From Amycolatopsis vancoresmycina (GTDB lineage Bacteria; Actinomycetota; Actinomycetes; Mycobacteriales; Pseudonocardiaceae): 64,000 nt of DNA. Positions 8,568-16,578 of this stretch are shown one piece after another. The notes below the pieces were generated by a model. The model did not search any database, was not told the DNA's origin, and saw only the letters and a list, made by a program, of their open reading frames with translations. The stretch lies in the NCBI RefSeq assembly GCF_000716785.1, contig NZ_JNYY01000025.1, positions 112,235-176,234 on the forward strand, read 5' to 3'. The translations under genes were made by a program, and so were the position numbers. Positions within the stretch are counted from its first letter, which is position 1. Every line of letters starts with the position of its first letter.

Positions 8568-8783
8568 ACACGGCGGGGCGCACTCTCCCGGAAGTGATCA
8601 TGGGCGGGTTTTCCGGAAACCACTCGAACGGCGGTGTCCGGCGCCGCGGGCCAGTGGCGCAGCGCAACCGCCGACATGGCCGACACCACAACGGATTCGG
8701 CCGTTCAGGAAGGTTCAGTGGACAGTGCGCCCGGCCCGGTTCCGGAAAACGGACCACCGGATGGCGCCGCGTCCGGGTCGCGC

Positions 8784-8811
8784 TTTACAAGAGCGTCACA
8801 CCGGGGTTACC
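8784..8811 (+). promoter_or_regulatory. Predicted promoter of the Cip1-like gene
   Basis: TTTACA (8784-8789), 16 bases, GTTACC (8806-8811). The layout and flanking CTTTACAA are shared with the GH74 promoter. Confidence 0.5.
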
Positions 8812-8822
8812 TTCACCGCGGC

Positions 8823-8836
8823 TGGAAGCGCTCCCA
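8823..8836. promoter_or_regulatory. CebR operator of the Cip1-like gene
   Basis: TGGAAGCGCTCCCA, the same sequence as the GH74 box. It starts 11 bases after the predicted -10 element and 90 bases before the start codon. Confidence 0.85.
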
Positions 8837-8926
8837 TGCCAGGTCGCCTCGCCAGAACGCGGCCACCACCCAGGGGCGCCGTGGTGCAGGCCACGGCGCC
8901 CCTGTCCGCGTCCCGGGGAGGACCCG

Positions 8927-10093
8927 ATGCACAGGTTCGCCGGCGCCCTCGCTGCGCTCTGCCTCGCCGCGGCGGGCACCACCGCGGTCATCGTGGCCGG
9001 GCCGGCCGCCGCCGCGCCGGCGTGCTCGGTCGCCTACCGCGTCAACCAGTGGCAGACCGGCTACACCGCCGACATCGTGGTGACCAACGGCGCCACCGCG
9101 CTCTCCTCCTGGACGCTCACCTGGCACTACGCCGGGAACCAGTCCGTGACGTCGGCCTGGAACGCCACCGTCCGGCAGTCCGGCACCGCGGTCACCGCCG
9201 AAAGCCTGCCGTACAACAGCTCGCTGCCCGCCGGCGGCTCGGTCTCCTTCGGCCTCCAGGGCACCTACAGCGGGACGAACGCCACGCCGGCGGACTTCGC
9301 CCTCAACGGCGTCTCGTGCGGCGACCCCGCTCCGCCGTCGACCACGACACCGACCCCCACCACGACGCCGACCACCCCGACCACGACCACGTCCGGGCCG
9401 CCGCCCGCGGGCTGCTCGGCCGCGGCGATCTGCGACGACTTCGAGCAGCAGACCGGCGGCACCCCGGGCGGCCGCTGGACCGTCGGCGCGGCCAACTGCA
9501 CCGGCACCGGCACGGTCGCCGTCGACAGCACGGTCGCGCACTCGGGCAGCCGGTCGGTCAAGGTCACCGGCCAGGGCGGCTACTGCAACCACGCGTTCCT
9601 CGGCACCAGCCTGTCCGGGCTCGGCTCGGGCCCGCTGTTCGGCCGGTTCTGGGTCCGCCACACCACGCCGCTGCCCACCGGCCACGTGGCGTTCATGGCC
9701 CTGCGCGACACCGCCGACGGCGGCCGGGACCTGCGCGCCGGCGGGCAGAACCAGGCCCTGCAGTGGAACCGCGAGTCCGACGACGCGACGCTGCCGGCGC
9801 AGAGCCCGGCCGGGGTGGCCCAGAGCGTCCCGCTGGCCACCGGCACCTGGTCCTGCTTCGAGTTCGAGGTCGACGGGAGCGCGGGGCAACTGCGGACGTG
9901 GCTGAACTCGGCCGCGGTGCCCGGGCTGGTCGTCGACAGCGTCCCGACCGCGGACATCGACCAGCAGTGGCTCGCCCGGTCCTGGCACCCGGCCCTGACG
10001 GACCTGCGCCTCGGCTGGGAGAGCTACGCCGGCGACGCCGACACGCTCTGGTTCGACGACGTCGCCGTCGGCACCTCCCGGATCGGCTGCTGA
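8927..10093 (+). CDS. Secreted CBM2 plus Cip1-like protein
   Basis: A 388-residue secreted protein: signal peptide to about residue 32, CBM2 (about 33-130, starting ACSVAYRVNQW), a TTPT linker, then a roughly 220-residue domain beginning ICDDFEQQTGG. That domain resembles Cip1, a Trichoderma cellulase-induced protein whose fold is related to glucuronan lyases and which has actinobacterial homologues. The activity of this family is unsettled, so I do not assign a reaction. ATG at 8927 follows GGGGAGGA. A CebR box and promoter directly upstream place it with the cellulases. Confidence 0.75.
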   Translation: MHRFAGALAALCLAAAGTTAVIVAGPAAAAPACSVAYRVNQWQTGYTADIVVTNGATALSSWTLTWHYAGNQSVTSAWNATVRQSGTAVTAESLPYNSSLPAGGSVSFGLQGTYSGTNATPADFALNGVSCGDPAPPSTTTPTPTTTPTTPTTTTSGPPPAGCSAAAICDDFEQQTGGTPGGRWTVGAANCTGTGTVAVDSTVAHSGSRSVKVTGQGGYCNHAFLGTSLSGLGSGPLFGRFWVRHTTPLPTGHVAFMALRDTADGGRDLRAGGQNQALQWNRESDDATLPAQSPAGVAQSVPLATGTWSCFEFEVDGSAGQLRTWLNSAAVPGLVVDSVPTADIDQQWLARSWHPALTDLRLGWESYAGDADTLWFDDVAVGTSRIGC

Positions 10094-10107
10094 CCCCCGC
10101 CACGCTG

Positions 10108-10153
10108 GTCGTGAGTGGTAAGGCGGGTTAGAACCCGCCTTACCACTCACGAC
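10108..10153. terminator. 46-base palindrome, inverted copy of 3145-3190 (family A)
   Basis: 22-base arms with an AG loop. The sequence is the exact reverse complement of the copy at 3145. It lies between the convergent Cip1-like and aldo/keto reductase genes. Confidence 0.65.
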
Positions 10154-10168
10154 AGCCGCGGTAGGGCG

Positions 10169-11170
10169 CTACAGCTGGCCGCGGGCGATCCGGTCGATCT
10201 CGGCCAGCTCGTCGTCGGTGAACTCCAGGTTGGCGGTGGCCGCGACGGTGTTCTCGAGCTGCGCCACGCTGCTGGCCCCGATCAGCGCGGAGGTGACGCG
10301 ACCGCGGCGCAGCACCCAGGCGATGGCCAGCTGCGCCAGCGTCTGGCCGCGCCGCTTCGCGACGTCGTTCAGCGCGCGGATGGTGCCCAGGGTGTCCTCG
10401 GTGAGGCGGTCGCGGGTCAGGAACGGGCTGGCGCCGGCCGCCCGCGAGTCGGCGGGGACGCCGTCGAGGTAGCGGTCGGTCAGCAGGCCCTGGCTCAGCG
10501 GCGAGTACGCGATCGACCCGACGCCGTGCTCGTCCAGGGTGTCGAGGAGGCCGTCCTCGACCCACCGGTTGAGGATCGAGTAGGACGGCTGGTGGATCAG
10601 CAGCGGCGTGCCGAGGTCCCTCAACGCGGCCAGCGCGGCCGTCGTCTGCTCCGGCGAGTAGTTCGAGATGCCCGCGTACCGCGCCTTGCCCGAGCGGACG
10701 GCGGTGTCGAGCGCCCCCATCGTCTCCTCGATCGGCGTCTCGGGGTCCGGGCGGTGCGAGTAGAAGACGTCGAAGTGGTCCAGGCCGGTCCGGGCGAGGC
10801 TCTGGTCCAGGCTGGCCAGCAGGTTCTTGCGCGAGCCCCACTCGCCGTACGGACCGTCCCACATCAGGTAGCCGGCCTTGGACGAGACGATGATCTCGTC
10901 GCGGTACGGGCGGAAGTCGGCGGCGAAGTGCCGCCCGAAGTTCGCCTCCGCGGCACCGGGCGGCGGGCCGTAGTTGTTGGCCAGGTCGAAGTGCGTCACC
11001 CCGAGGTCGAACGCGCGGCGCAGCACCGCGCGCTGGACGTCGAGGGGCTTGTCGTCCCCGAAGTTGTGCCACAGGCCGAGGGACACGGCGGGCAGCTTCA
11101 GCCCGCTGCGCCCGGCCCGCCGGTACGGCATGCCCGCGTACCGGTCTCCGGCCGCGACGAAAGGCGACAT
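10169..11170 (-). CDS. Aldo/keto reductase (YghZ/glyceraldehyde-3-phosphate reductase type)
   Basis: A 333-residue NADPH-dependent (alpha/beta)8-barrel reductase. The catalytic set is visible: Asp and Tyr in FDLANNYGPP, Lys in SSKAGYLMWDGPYG, and His in VFYSHRPDPETP. The length and the YGEWGSRKNLLASLDQSL segment fit the AKR14-like glyceraldehyde-3-phosphate reductase group. ATG at 11170 follows AAGGAG. It is second in a probable two-gene unit with the AGE epimerase gene 35 bases upstream, so the pair may reduce or detoxify an aldose produced by isomerisation. No CebR box precedes them. Confidence 0.85.
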   Translation of the reverse strand: MSPFVAAGDRYAGMPYRRAGRSGLKLPAVSLGLWHNFGDDKPLDVQRAVLRRAFDLGVTHFDLANNYGPPPGAAEANFGRHFAADFRPYRDEIIVSSKAGYLMWDGPYGEWGSRKNLLASLDQSLARTGLDHFDVFYSHRPDPETPIEETMGALDTAVRSGKARYAGISNYSPEQTTAALAALRDLGTPLLIHQPSYSILNRWVEDGLLDTLDEHGVGSIAYSPLSQGLLTDRYLDGVPADSRAAGASPFLTRDRLTEDTLGTIRALNDVAKRRGQTLAQLAIAWVLRRGRVTSALIGASSVAQLENTVAATANLEFTDDELAEIDRIARGQL

Positions 11171-11205
11171 GGTTCTCCTTGCCGAGAAGGGGCGACTCGC
11201 GCAGT

Positions 11206-12399
11206 CTAACGGCGGGGCCGGAGCGCGCCCGCGAACGACGCCGCGGGCGCCAAGGCGGGCAGCAGCGTCGCCTGGTAGGCGTGGTAGACGTCCGGTTTGC
11301 CGTCCCACACCGTCGCGGCGGGACGGTTCTCCGGGTCGAGTTCGTGGTGCCACGAACCGAGTTCGCCGTCGACGAAGCAGGTTTCGGCGTGCTCGCACCA
11401 TTGCGCGAACCGGGCGAGGTACGCCGGGTCGCCGGTTTCCTGGTGCAGGGTCCACGCGGCGGCGATCGCCTCGGCCACCACCCAGTGCAGCCGGGTGCGG
11501 ACGACCGGCTTCCCGGCGAAGTCCGTGGTGTAGACGAAACCGGCCCGCCCGTCGGCGGCCCAGCCGTCCCGGACGGCGGTGCCGAACAGGGCGACCGCGT
11601 CGGGCAGCAGCCAGTCCGGGGCGCCGTCCCCGAGCGCGCGTCCGAGGTGGACGGCCAGCCGCGCCCATTCGAAGAGGTGCCCGATCGTCGCGCCGAACGG
11701 CCGGAACCGGTCGGCGGGGTCGTCGCGGTTGAAGTCCGGGCGCACGCGCCACCCGCCGTCGTAGTGCTCCGGGAGCAGCCAGCCGTGCGCGCGGGCTTCG
11801 CCGTGCACCAGCTGCTCCACAATGGACAGTGCGCGGGCCGTCCACACCGGGTCGCCGGTGACGTCGGCGGCGGCCAGGAACGCCTCGACGGTGTGCATGT
11901 TGGCGTTCGCGCCGCGGTAGTCCTCGAGCCGCGTCCAGCCGCGGTCCCAGACGTCGGCGACGCGGCCGGGACCCGGCTCCCAGAACCGGCGTTCGACGGC
12001 TTCGAGGGCCTCGGCCAGCAACGCTTCCCCGCCGTCGGCACCGGCGGCGGCCGCGCTCGCGGCGGCCAGCACCACGAAGGCGTGTTCGTAGGCCCGCTTC
12101 TCGGTGACGGCCGCCGAGGCGTACCAGCCGCCGTGCGCCGGGTCCCGCAGCAGTCCCGTCAGCGCCGCGACGCCGTGGGCGACCAGCTCGCCGGTGTCCG
12201 CGCCCTGCAGCGAGGCGAGCGCGAAGACGTGCGTCATCCGGCAGGTGATCCAGGTCTCGACCGGCCGGTCGAGCACCGGCCGCCCGGCGTCGTCGAGCCA
12301 GGCGAACCCGCCGCCGGGGTGCACCGCGCCGCGGGCGAACCCGAGGAGCCGGGCGGGTTCGGCCCGCACCCAGGCGGGAACCGAAGACGGACTGTCCAC
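11206..12399 (-). CDS. AGE-family sugar epimerase/isomerase
   Basis: A 397-residue (alpha/alpha)6-barrel protein of the N-acylglucosamine 2-epimerase superfamily, which includes mannose isomerase, YihS and cellobiose 2-epimerase. Visible family features are GGGFAWLDDAG near the start, TWITCRMTHVFALA, ANANMHTVEAFLAA, TIGHLFEWARL and LHWVVAEAIAA, which supply the conserved Arg, Glu and three His around the active site. The GTG at 12399 is preferred (AAAGG upstream) over a longer frame that would run into the LPMO promoter region. A beta-1,4-disaccharide or mannose substrate would fit the neighbourhood, but the subfamily cannot be decided by eye. Confidence 0.8.
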   Translation of the reverse strand: MDSPSSVPAWVRAEPARLLGFARGAVHPGGGFAWLDDAGRPVLDRPVETWITCRMTHVFALASLQGADTGELVAHGVAALTGLLRDPAHGGWYASAAVTEKRAYEHAFVVLAAASAAAAGADGGEALLAEALEAVERRFWEPGPGRVADVWDRGWTRLEDYRGANANMHTVEAFLAAADVTGDPVWTARALSIVEQLVHGEARAHGWLLPEHYDGGWRVRPDFNRDDPADRFRPFGATIGHLFEWARLAVHLGRALGDGAPDWLLPDAVALFGTAVRDGWAADGRAGFVYTTDFAGKPVVRTRLHWVVAEAIAAAWTLHQETGDPAYLARFAQWCEHAETCFVDGELGSWHHELDPENRPAATVWDGKPDVYHAYQATLLPALAPAASFAGALRPRR

Positions 12400-12517
12400 T
12401 CGCTGCCTTTCGCCACGGCCGGCCCGGTTCGCCCGCCCTGCGCCAAGGTAGGCCAACGGGCCCGCCGCGGTCACCGCGGGCTGTTCCGGAAGTGACCGCC
12501 ACCGCGTATCCTGACCT

Positions 12518-12531
12518 TGAGAGCGCTCCCA
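12518..12531. promoter_or_regulatory. CebR operator of the LPMO gene
   Basis: TGAGAGCGCTCCCA, 13 of 14 matches to the consensus, 35 bases upstream of the GTG start. A possible -10, TATCCT, lies at 12507-12512. The strong TTTACA element of the other promoters is absent. Confidence 0.8.
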
Positions 12532-12566
12532 GTCTTCGACGCACGCAACCCAATGAAGGGACTGAC

Positions 12567-13691
12567 GTGACCAGGAGACGAAGTACCATCCTCGCCGCCG
12601 TCACCGTGCTGCTGGCGAGCCTGACCGCCATCCTGCTCAACACCGGCACGGCCGAGGCGCACGGCGCCATGATGAAACCGGGCAGCCGGACCTTCCTGTG
12701 CTGGCAGGACGGGCTCAGCTCGACCGGCGAGATCAAGCCCATCAACCCGGCCTGCGCGGCCGCGGTGGCCGTCAGCGGCGCCAACTCGCTGTACAACTGG
12801 TTCGCCGTGCTGCGGTCCGACGGCGCCGGGCGCACGCGCGGGTTCATCCCCGACGGGAAGCTGTGCTCGGGCGGCAACCCGAACTACGCCGGCTTCGACG
12901 GCGTCGGCTCGTGGCCGCTGACCCACCTCACCTCCGGTGCCCAGTTCGACTTCTCCTACAACGCGTGGGCCGCCCACCCGGGCTGGTTCTACACCTACGT
13001 GACGAAGGACGGCTGGAACCCGAACCAGCCGCTGACCTGGGACTCGCTCGAGGACCAGCCGTTCCTGACGGTCGACCACCCCCCGGTCACCGGCCAGGTC
13101 GGCACGGTGGACGGCCAGTACAAGTGGACCGGCGCGCTCCCGTCGAACAAGTCCGGACGGCACATCATCTACTCGGTGTGGAAGCGCTCGGACAGCAGCG
13201 AGACGTTCTACGGCTGCTCGGACGTCGTGTTCGACGGCGGGCACGGCGAGGTCACCGGCGTGAAGGACCAGGGCGGCGGCCCGACCACCACCCCGACGAC
13301 ACCGACCGGCCCCACCACCCCGACCACGCCCACCACACCGACGACCCCCACCACGCCCACCACGCCCACCACACCGACGACCCCGGCGGGCTCGTGCATG
13401 GCGATGTACGAGATCACCAACGCCTGGAGCGGCGGTTACCAGGCCACGGTGACCGTGATGAACCACGGCACCTCGGCGTACTCGCGCTGGCAGGTGGGCT
13501 GGACACTGCCCGCCGGCCAGACGGTCAACAGCGTGTGGAACGGCACGCTGAGCCAGTCCGGCTCGGCGGTGACGGTCCGCAACGCCGACTGGAACGGCGG
13601 GATCGCCGCCGACGGCCAGACCACCTTCGGGCTGGTGGTCACCACGACCGGCGGCGCCGCCGCGCCCTCGCCGACCTGCCAGGGCAGCTGA
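12567..13691 (+). CDS. Secreted AA10 lytic polysaccharide monooxygenase with CBM2
   Basis: A 374-residue copper enzyme that cleaves crystalline cellulose (or chitin) oxidatively. The signal peptide ends at AEA-HGAMM, so His32 becomes the mature N-terminal His of the copper histidine brace. The second brace His is in NAWAAHPGWFYTYV. The AA10 domain (32 to about 230) is followed by a roughly 40-residue TTPTTP linker and a CBM2 (about 275-374) starting SCMAMYEITNAW. A CBM2 and a CebR box favour cellulose as substrate. The GTG at 12567 follows GAAGGG. An earlier in-frame ATG would start before the operator and is rejected. Confidence 0.92.
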   Translation: MTRRRSTILAAVTVLLASLTAILLNTGTAEAHGAMMKPGSRTFLCWQDGLSSTGEIKPINPACAAAVAVSGANSLYNWFAVLRSDGAGRTRGFIPDGKLCSGGNPNYAGFDGVGSWPLTHLTSGAQFDFSYNAWAAHPGWFYTYVTKDGWNPNQPLTWDSLEDQPFLTVDHPPVTGQVGTVDGQYKWTGALPSNKSGRHIIYSVWKRSDSSETFYGCSDVVFDGGHGEVTGVKDQGGGPTTTPTTPTGPTTPTTPTTPTTPTTPTTPTTPTTPAGSCMAMYEITNAWSGGYQATVTVMNHGTSAYSRWQVGWTLPAGQTVNSVWNGTLSQSGSAVTVRNADWNGGIAADGQTTFGLVVTTTGGAAAPSPTCQGS

Positions 13692-13709
13692 TCGTCCGAA
13701 GTGGACACC

Positions 13710-13744
13710 GTGAAGGCCGCCCTGCCGCGCAGGGCGGCCTTCAC
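13710..13744. terminator. Bidirectional hairpin terminator
   Basis: 15-base perfect arms (GTGAAGGCCGCCCTG and complement) with a CCGCG loop between the convergent LPMO and LacI genes. The distal arm overlaps the LacI stop codon. Confidence 0.8.
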
Positions 13745-14691
13745 GCGTTCGCGGGCCCGGTGCTGCCGCGGGTGATCAGCCGCGGCCGGGACGCGCACAC
13801 GTCGCTCGCCCGTTCCCCGGCCAGCACGTCGTGCAGGACGGCGGCGGCGAGCGAGCCGAGTTCGGCCAGCGGGCGCCGGATCGCGGTCAGCGCCGGCCGC
13901 ACCAGCCGGCAGAGCGGGGTGTCGTCCCACGAGACGACCGACAGGTCCCGGGGCACCGCGAGGCCGAGCTCGCGCGCGGCGGCGAGCGCGGCCACCGCGA
14001 GGTCGTCGGTGTCGCACAGCAGCGCCGTCGGCCGCGGGCGCGCGGCCAGCACCCGCCGGACCGCGTCGGCCGAGGGTTCCGGGTGCACGGTGCCCGGGTG
14101 CGGGAGGCCGGTCGCCGCCGTCGTGAAGGCCCGGTTCCGCGCCGCCGGGTCGGCGAACGCCGCCGCGCCCGCGATGCGGACGATCCGCCGGTGCCCCAGC
14201 GCGGCGAGGTACTCCAGCGCCTCCAGCGCGCCGGTGACGTCGTCCACCAGCACCGACGGGACGCCCGGTACCCCGCCCGGGCCGCCGAGCACCACCGCGG
14301 GCAGGCCGATCCGCACCAGTTCCGCCGCGCACCCCGGCTCGGTGAGCAGCACGCCGTCGACCTTCCGCTCGGCCCGCCAGCGGCGGTGGATCGCCAGCGC
14401 GGCGTCGCGGCCGGCGGCGACCTGCAGCAGCAGCTCGCCCTCGAACCCGTCGAGCAGGGCGGGCACGAACGCCTCGAGGGACCGGTCGAGGACCAGGCCG
14501 GTCGCGCCGGTGCGGCCGCCGGACAGGGCCCGTGCGGTGCTGCTGGGGGCCCAGCCGAGCTCCCGGGCGATCTCGGTGATCCGCTGCCGGGTGGCCTCGG
14601 AGACGCCCGGGCGGCCGTTGAGGGCGTAGGACACCGCGCCCTTGGAGACGCCGGCCTCCCGCGCGATGTCGGTGATCGTCGGACGCTTCAT
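13741..14691 (-). CDS. LacI-family regulator divergent to an orphan CebE paralogue
   Basis: A 316-residue LacI/GalR protein with an N-terminal HTH (ITDIAREAGVSKGAVSYALN) and hinge helix (SSTARALSGGRTG), followed by a periplasmic-binding-like sensor domain. The sensor is shorter than usual (core near 260 residues) and ends with the usual DDTPLCRLVRPALT segment. ATG at 14691 follows AGGAG. The gene is divergent from the binding protein at 14859, with a CebR-like box between them. Its recognition helix differs from that of the cebR product (SKGAVSYALNG against SRSTASRALND), so it may read the same or a related operator. It could be a local regulator or a second CebR. Confidence 0.85.
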   Translation of the reverse strand: MKRPTITDIAREAGVSKGAVSYALNGRPGVSEATRQRITEIARELGWAPSSTARALSGGRTGATGLVLDRSLEAFVPALLDGFEGELLLQVAAGRDAALAIHRRWRAERKVDGVLLTEPGCAAELVRIGLPAVVLGGPGGVPGVPSVLVDDVTGALEALEYLAALGHRRIVRIAGAAAFADPAARNRAFTTAATGLPHPGTVHPEPSADAVRRVLAARPRPTALLCDTDDLAVAALAAARELGLAVPRDLSVVSWDDTPLCRLVRPALTAIRRPLAELGSLAAAVLHDVLAGERASDVCASRPRLITRGSTGPANA

Positions 14692-14764
14692 CGCACTCCT
14701 CCGTTGCACCACAAGAGCCCCGGCCCGCGGTCCGTGTCCGTCCGGGCACCCGCCGTCGCGAACC

Positions 14765-14794
14765 TTGACACCCGCCGCACCGGGAAACAAGACT
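14765..14794 (+). promoter_or_regulatory. Predicted promoter of the orphan binding protein
   Basis: TTGACA (14765-14770), 18 bases, AAGACT (14789-14794). The cebE promoter has an equivalent TTGACA and a CAGACT at 17 bases, so the two promoters look related. Confidence 0.55.
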
Positions 14795-14799
14795 CGGCC

Positions 14800-14813
14800 C
14801 GGGAGCGCTCCCA
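14800..14813. promoter_or_regulatory. CebR-type operator in the second LacI/CebE divergent region
   Basis: CGGGAGCGCTCCCA, 13 of 14 matches. It starts 6 bases past the predicted -10 element, so it would overlap the transcription start. Confidence 0.8.
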
Positions 14814-14858
14814 GCCAACGGAGGCCGGGAGCGGGCCGCGACCGGGGAGCACGCGCGC

Positions 14859-16130
14859 ATGAGGCAGATCCGAAGACAGCTGGCGTTCGCCACCGCCGCC
14901 GTCCTGCTCGTCCTGACCGGCGGGTGCGGGCCCGGTACGCCGGAACGCATCACGCTCACCATCGCGACCTTCGGGGAGTTCGGCTACGACGACCTCATCC
15001 CCGGCTACGAGTTCACCCACCCCGGCCTGACCATCCGCCAGGTCCGGACCGAGCAGGGCGGGCCGTACCACCAGGACCTGCTGGACAAGCTGCAGAAGGG
15101 CGGGGAGCTCGCCGACGTCCAGGCGGTCGAGGAAGGCCACCTGGCCGACGTGCTCGCGCAGTCGGCGAAGTTCGCCGACCTGGCGAAGGTCGGGCCGCCC
15201 GACGTCAAACCCGGCCGGTGGCTGGAGTGGAAGTACGAGGCGGGCCGCAGCAAGGACGGCAAGCTCGTCGGCTACGGCACCGACATCGGCCCGCTGGCCA
15301 TGTGCTACCGCAAGGACCTGCTCGAGGCGGCCGGGCTGCCCACCGACCCGGGCTCGGTGAAGACGATGTTCGCGACCTGGGACAGCTTCTTCAAGGCCGG
15401 CGAGAAGTACGTCAAACGCTCGCACGGCAAAGCCTGGTTCGACTCCGCGGCGCAGACGTTCAACGCCATGGTCAACCAGCTCCCGGTCGGCTACCTCGAC
15501 CGCGAAGACCACTCCACGCTCGAAACGAACAAGGCGCTGAAGGACGCCTGGGACCAGGTCACCGCCGCGGTGAAGCAGGGGCAGTCGGCCGGGCTCACCG
15601 CGTTCGCCGAGGACGGCAACAACGGGCTGCGCACCGGCGCCTTCGCGACGAAGGTCTGTCCGTCGTGGATGCTCGGCGTCATCGAGCAGCAGGCCGGGGT
15701 CGGCAACGCGGGCAAGTGGGCGCTCACCGACGCCTTCCCGGACGGCGGCGGCAACTGGGGCGGGTCCTTCCTCACCGTGCCGGCCGCGAGCCCGCACCAG
15801 CGGGAGGCGGCCGCGCTCGCCGCCTGGCTGACCGCGCCGGAGCAGCAGCTGCACGCGTTCCGGGTGAGCGGCAACTTCCCCAGCCAGGTCGACGCCTTCA
15901 CCTCCCCGGACCTGCTCAGCGAGATGAACGGCTACTTCGGCGGGGCGCTGAGCGGCCAGGTCTTCGTCGCGCAGGCCCGCAAGGTCGGGAAGCCGCAGTA
16001 CAAGGGCCCGGGCGACGGCAAGATCCAGGAGACGGTGATCGCACCGTCGCTCAAGGCGGTCGAGCAGGGCGCCGACCCCGCCGCGGTCTGGCAGCAGGTG
16101 CTGATCGGCGTGCACCGGCTCGTGCCCTGA
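14859..16130 (+). CDS. Orphan CebE-like ABC sugar-binding lipoprotein
   Basis: A 423-residue extracellular solute-binding lipoprotein. The signal peptide ends in lipobox LTGGC. The mature part closely tracks the CebE protein at 24575 along its whole length, for example FGEFGYDDLIPGYE, RTEQGGPYHQDLLDKL, GYGTDIGPLAMCYRKDL and the C-terminal KPQYKGPGDGKIQE. It should therefore bind cello-oligosaccharides or a related glucan fragment. No permease genes follow, so it may load CebF/CebG or serve only as a sensor. A LacI gene, promoter and operator lie directly upstream. Confidence 0.88.
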   Translation: MRQIRRQLAFATAAVLLVLTGGCGPGTPERITLTIATFGEFGYDDLIPGYEFTHPGLTIRQVRTEQGGPYHQDLLDKLQKGGELADVQAVEEGHLADVLAQSAKFADLAKVGPPDVKPGRWLEWKYEAGRSKDGKLVGYGTDIGPLAMCYRKDLLEAAGLPTDPGSVKTMFATWDSFFKAGEKYVKRSHGKAWFDSAAQTFNAMVNQLPVGYLDREDHSTLETNKALKDAWDQVTAAVKQGQSAGLTAFAEDGNNGLRTGAFATKVCPSWMLGVIEQQAGVGNAGKWALTDAFPDGGGNWGGSFLTVPAASPHQREAAALAAWLTAPEQQLHAFRVSGNFPSQVDAFTSPDLLSEMNGYFGGALSGQVFVAQARKVGKPQYKGPGDGKIQETVIAPSLKAVEQGADPAAVWQQVLIGVHRLVP

Positions 16131-16163
16131 GCCGCGGAAACCCGCGGCCTCGGTGCGGAAGCG

Positions 16164-16330
16164 GGCGCCACGCTGGAAGAGCGCTTCGTCGCCGGCAGCC
16201 GCGCGCACGGGCGGCCGGTGGTTCGGGCGATCACATCGCCGGTGAGCAAGGGTTCGCACGCGTTCCACACCCGGATGGGGTTCGTCACCGAACCAGGGCC
16301 GAAGGAGTTCGAGGGGGGTGCCGGTGCGGC
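16164..16330 (+). pseudogene. GNAT acetyltransferase remnant
   Basis: An in-frame stretch reads ATLEERFVAGSRAHGRPVV, then RAITSPVSKGSHAFHTRMGF. This matches the last helix and strand of GNAT N-acetyltransferases (typical form TSPVNTGSxAFHRRLGF). There is no start, no acetyl-CoA P-loop and no N-terminal half, and the frame runs on into unrelated sequence. It is a decayed 3' fragment in the gap between the orphan binding protein and the GH6 gene. The rest of 16131-16578 holds only the hairpins noted below. Confidence 0.6.
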
Positions 16331-16402
16331 CCCGGCCACGACGGGCCGGGACCGGACCGGCTCAGCGTCCGCACGGACCTCCGCTGCGGCCGCCGAAGAG
16401 CG

Positions 16403-16450
16403 CCGCGGGATCCGGCCCTGTCACCGTCGACGGCAGGCCGGATCCCGCGG
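16403..16450. terminator. Long-loop hairpin
   Basis: 15-base arms (CCGCGGGATCCGGCC and complement) with an 18-base loop that itself contains CCGTCGACGG. It is a candidate terminator between convergent units. Confidence 0.5.
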
Positions 16451-16452
16451 TC

Positions 16453-16480
16453 CCGCCCGGCCGGTCAGGCGGCCGGGCGG
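16453..16480. terminator. Hairpin downstream of the GH48-GH5-GH6 operon
   Basis: 10-base arms (CCGCCCGGCC and complement) with an 8-base loop, about 100 bases past the GH6 stop. Confidence 0.5.
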
Positions 16481-16578
16481 AACAGCGGCGAGCCGGGCCC
16501 GGCGGGACGGGCCGCGGTCACCGCGGGGTGGAGACCGGGCCGGACGGCGGCTGCGCTGCACCGCCCGGCCCGGAGCCG

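Noticed and set aside
13183..13196. TGGAAGCGCTCGGA within the LPMO gene
   Set aside because: Coding Trp-Lys-Arg-Ser codons with a broken right arm. The operator is already present at 12518.
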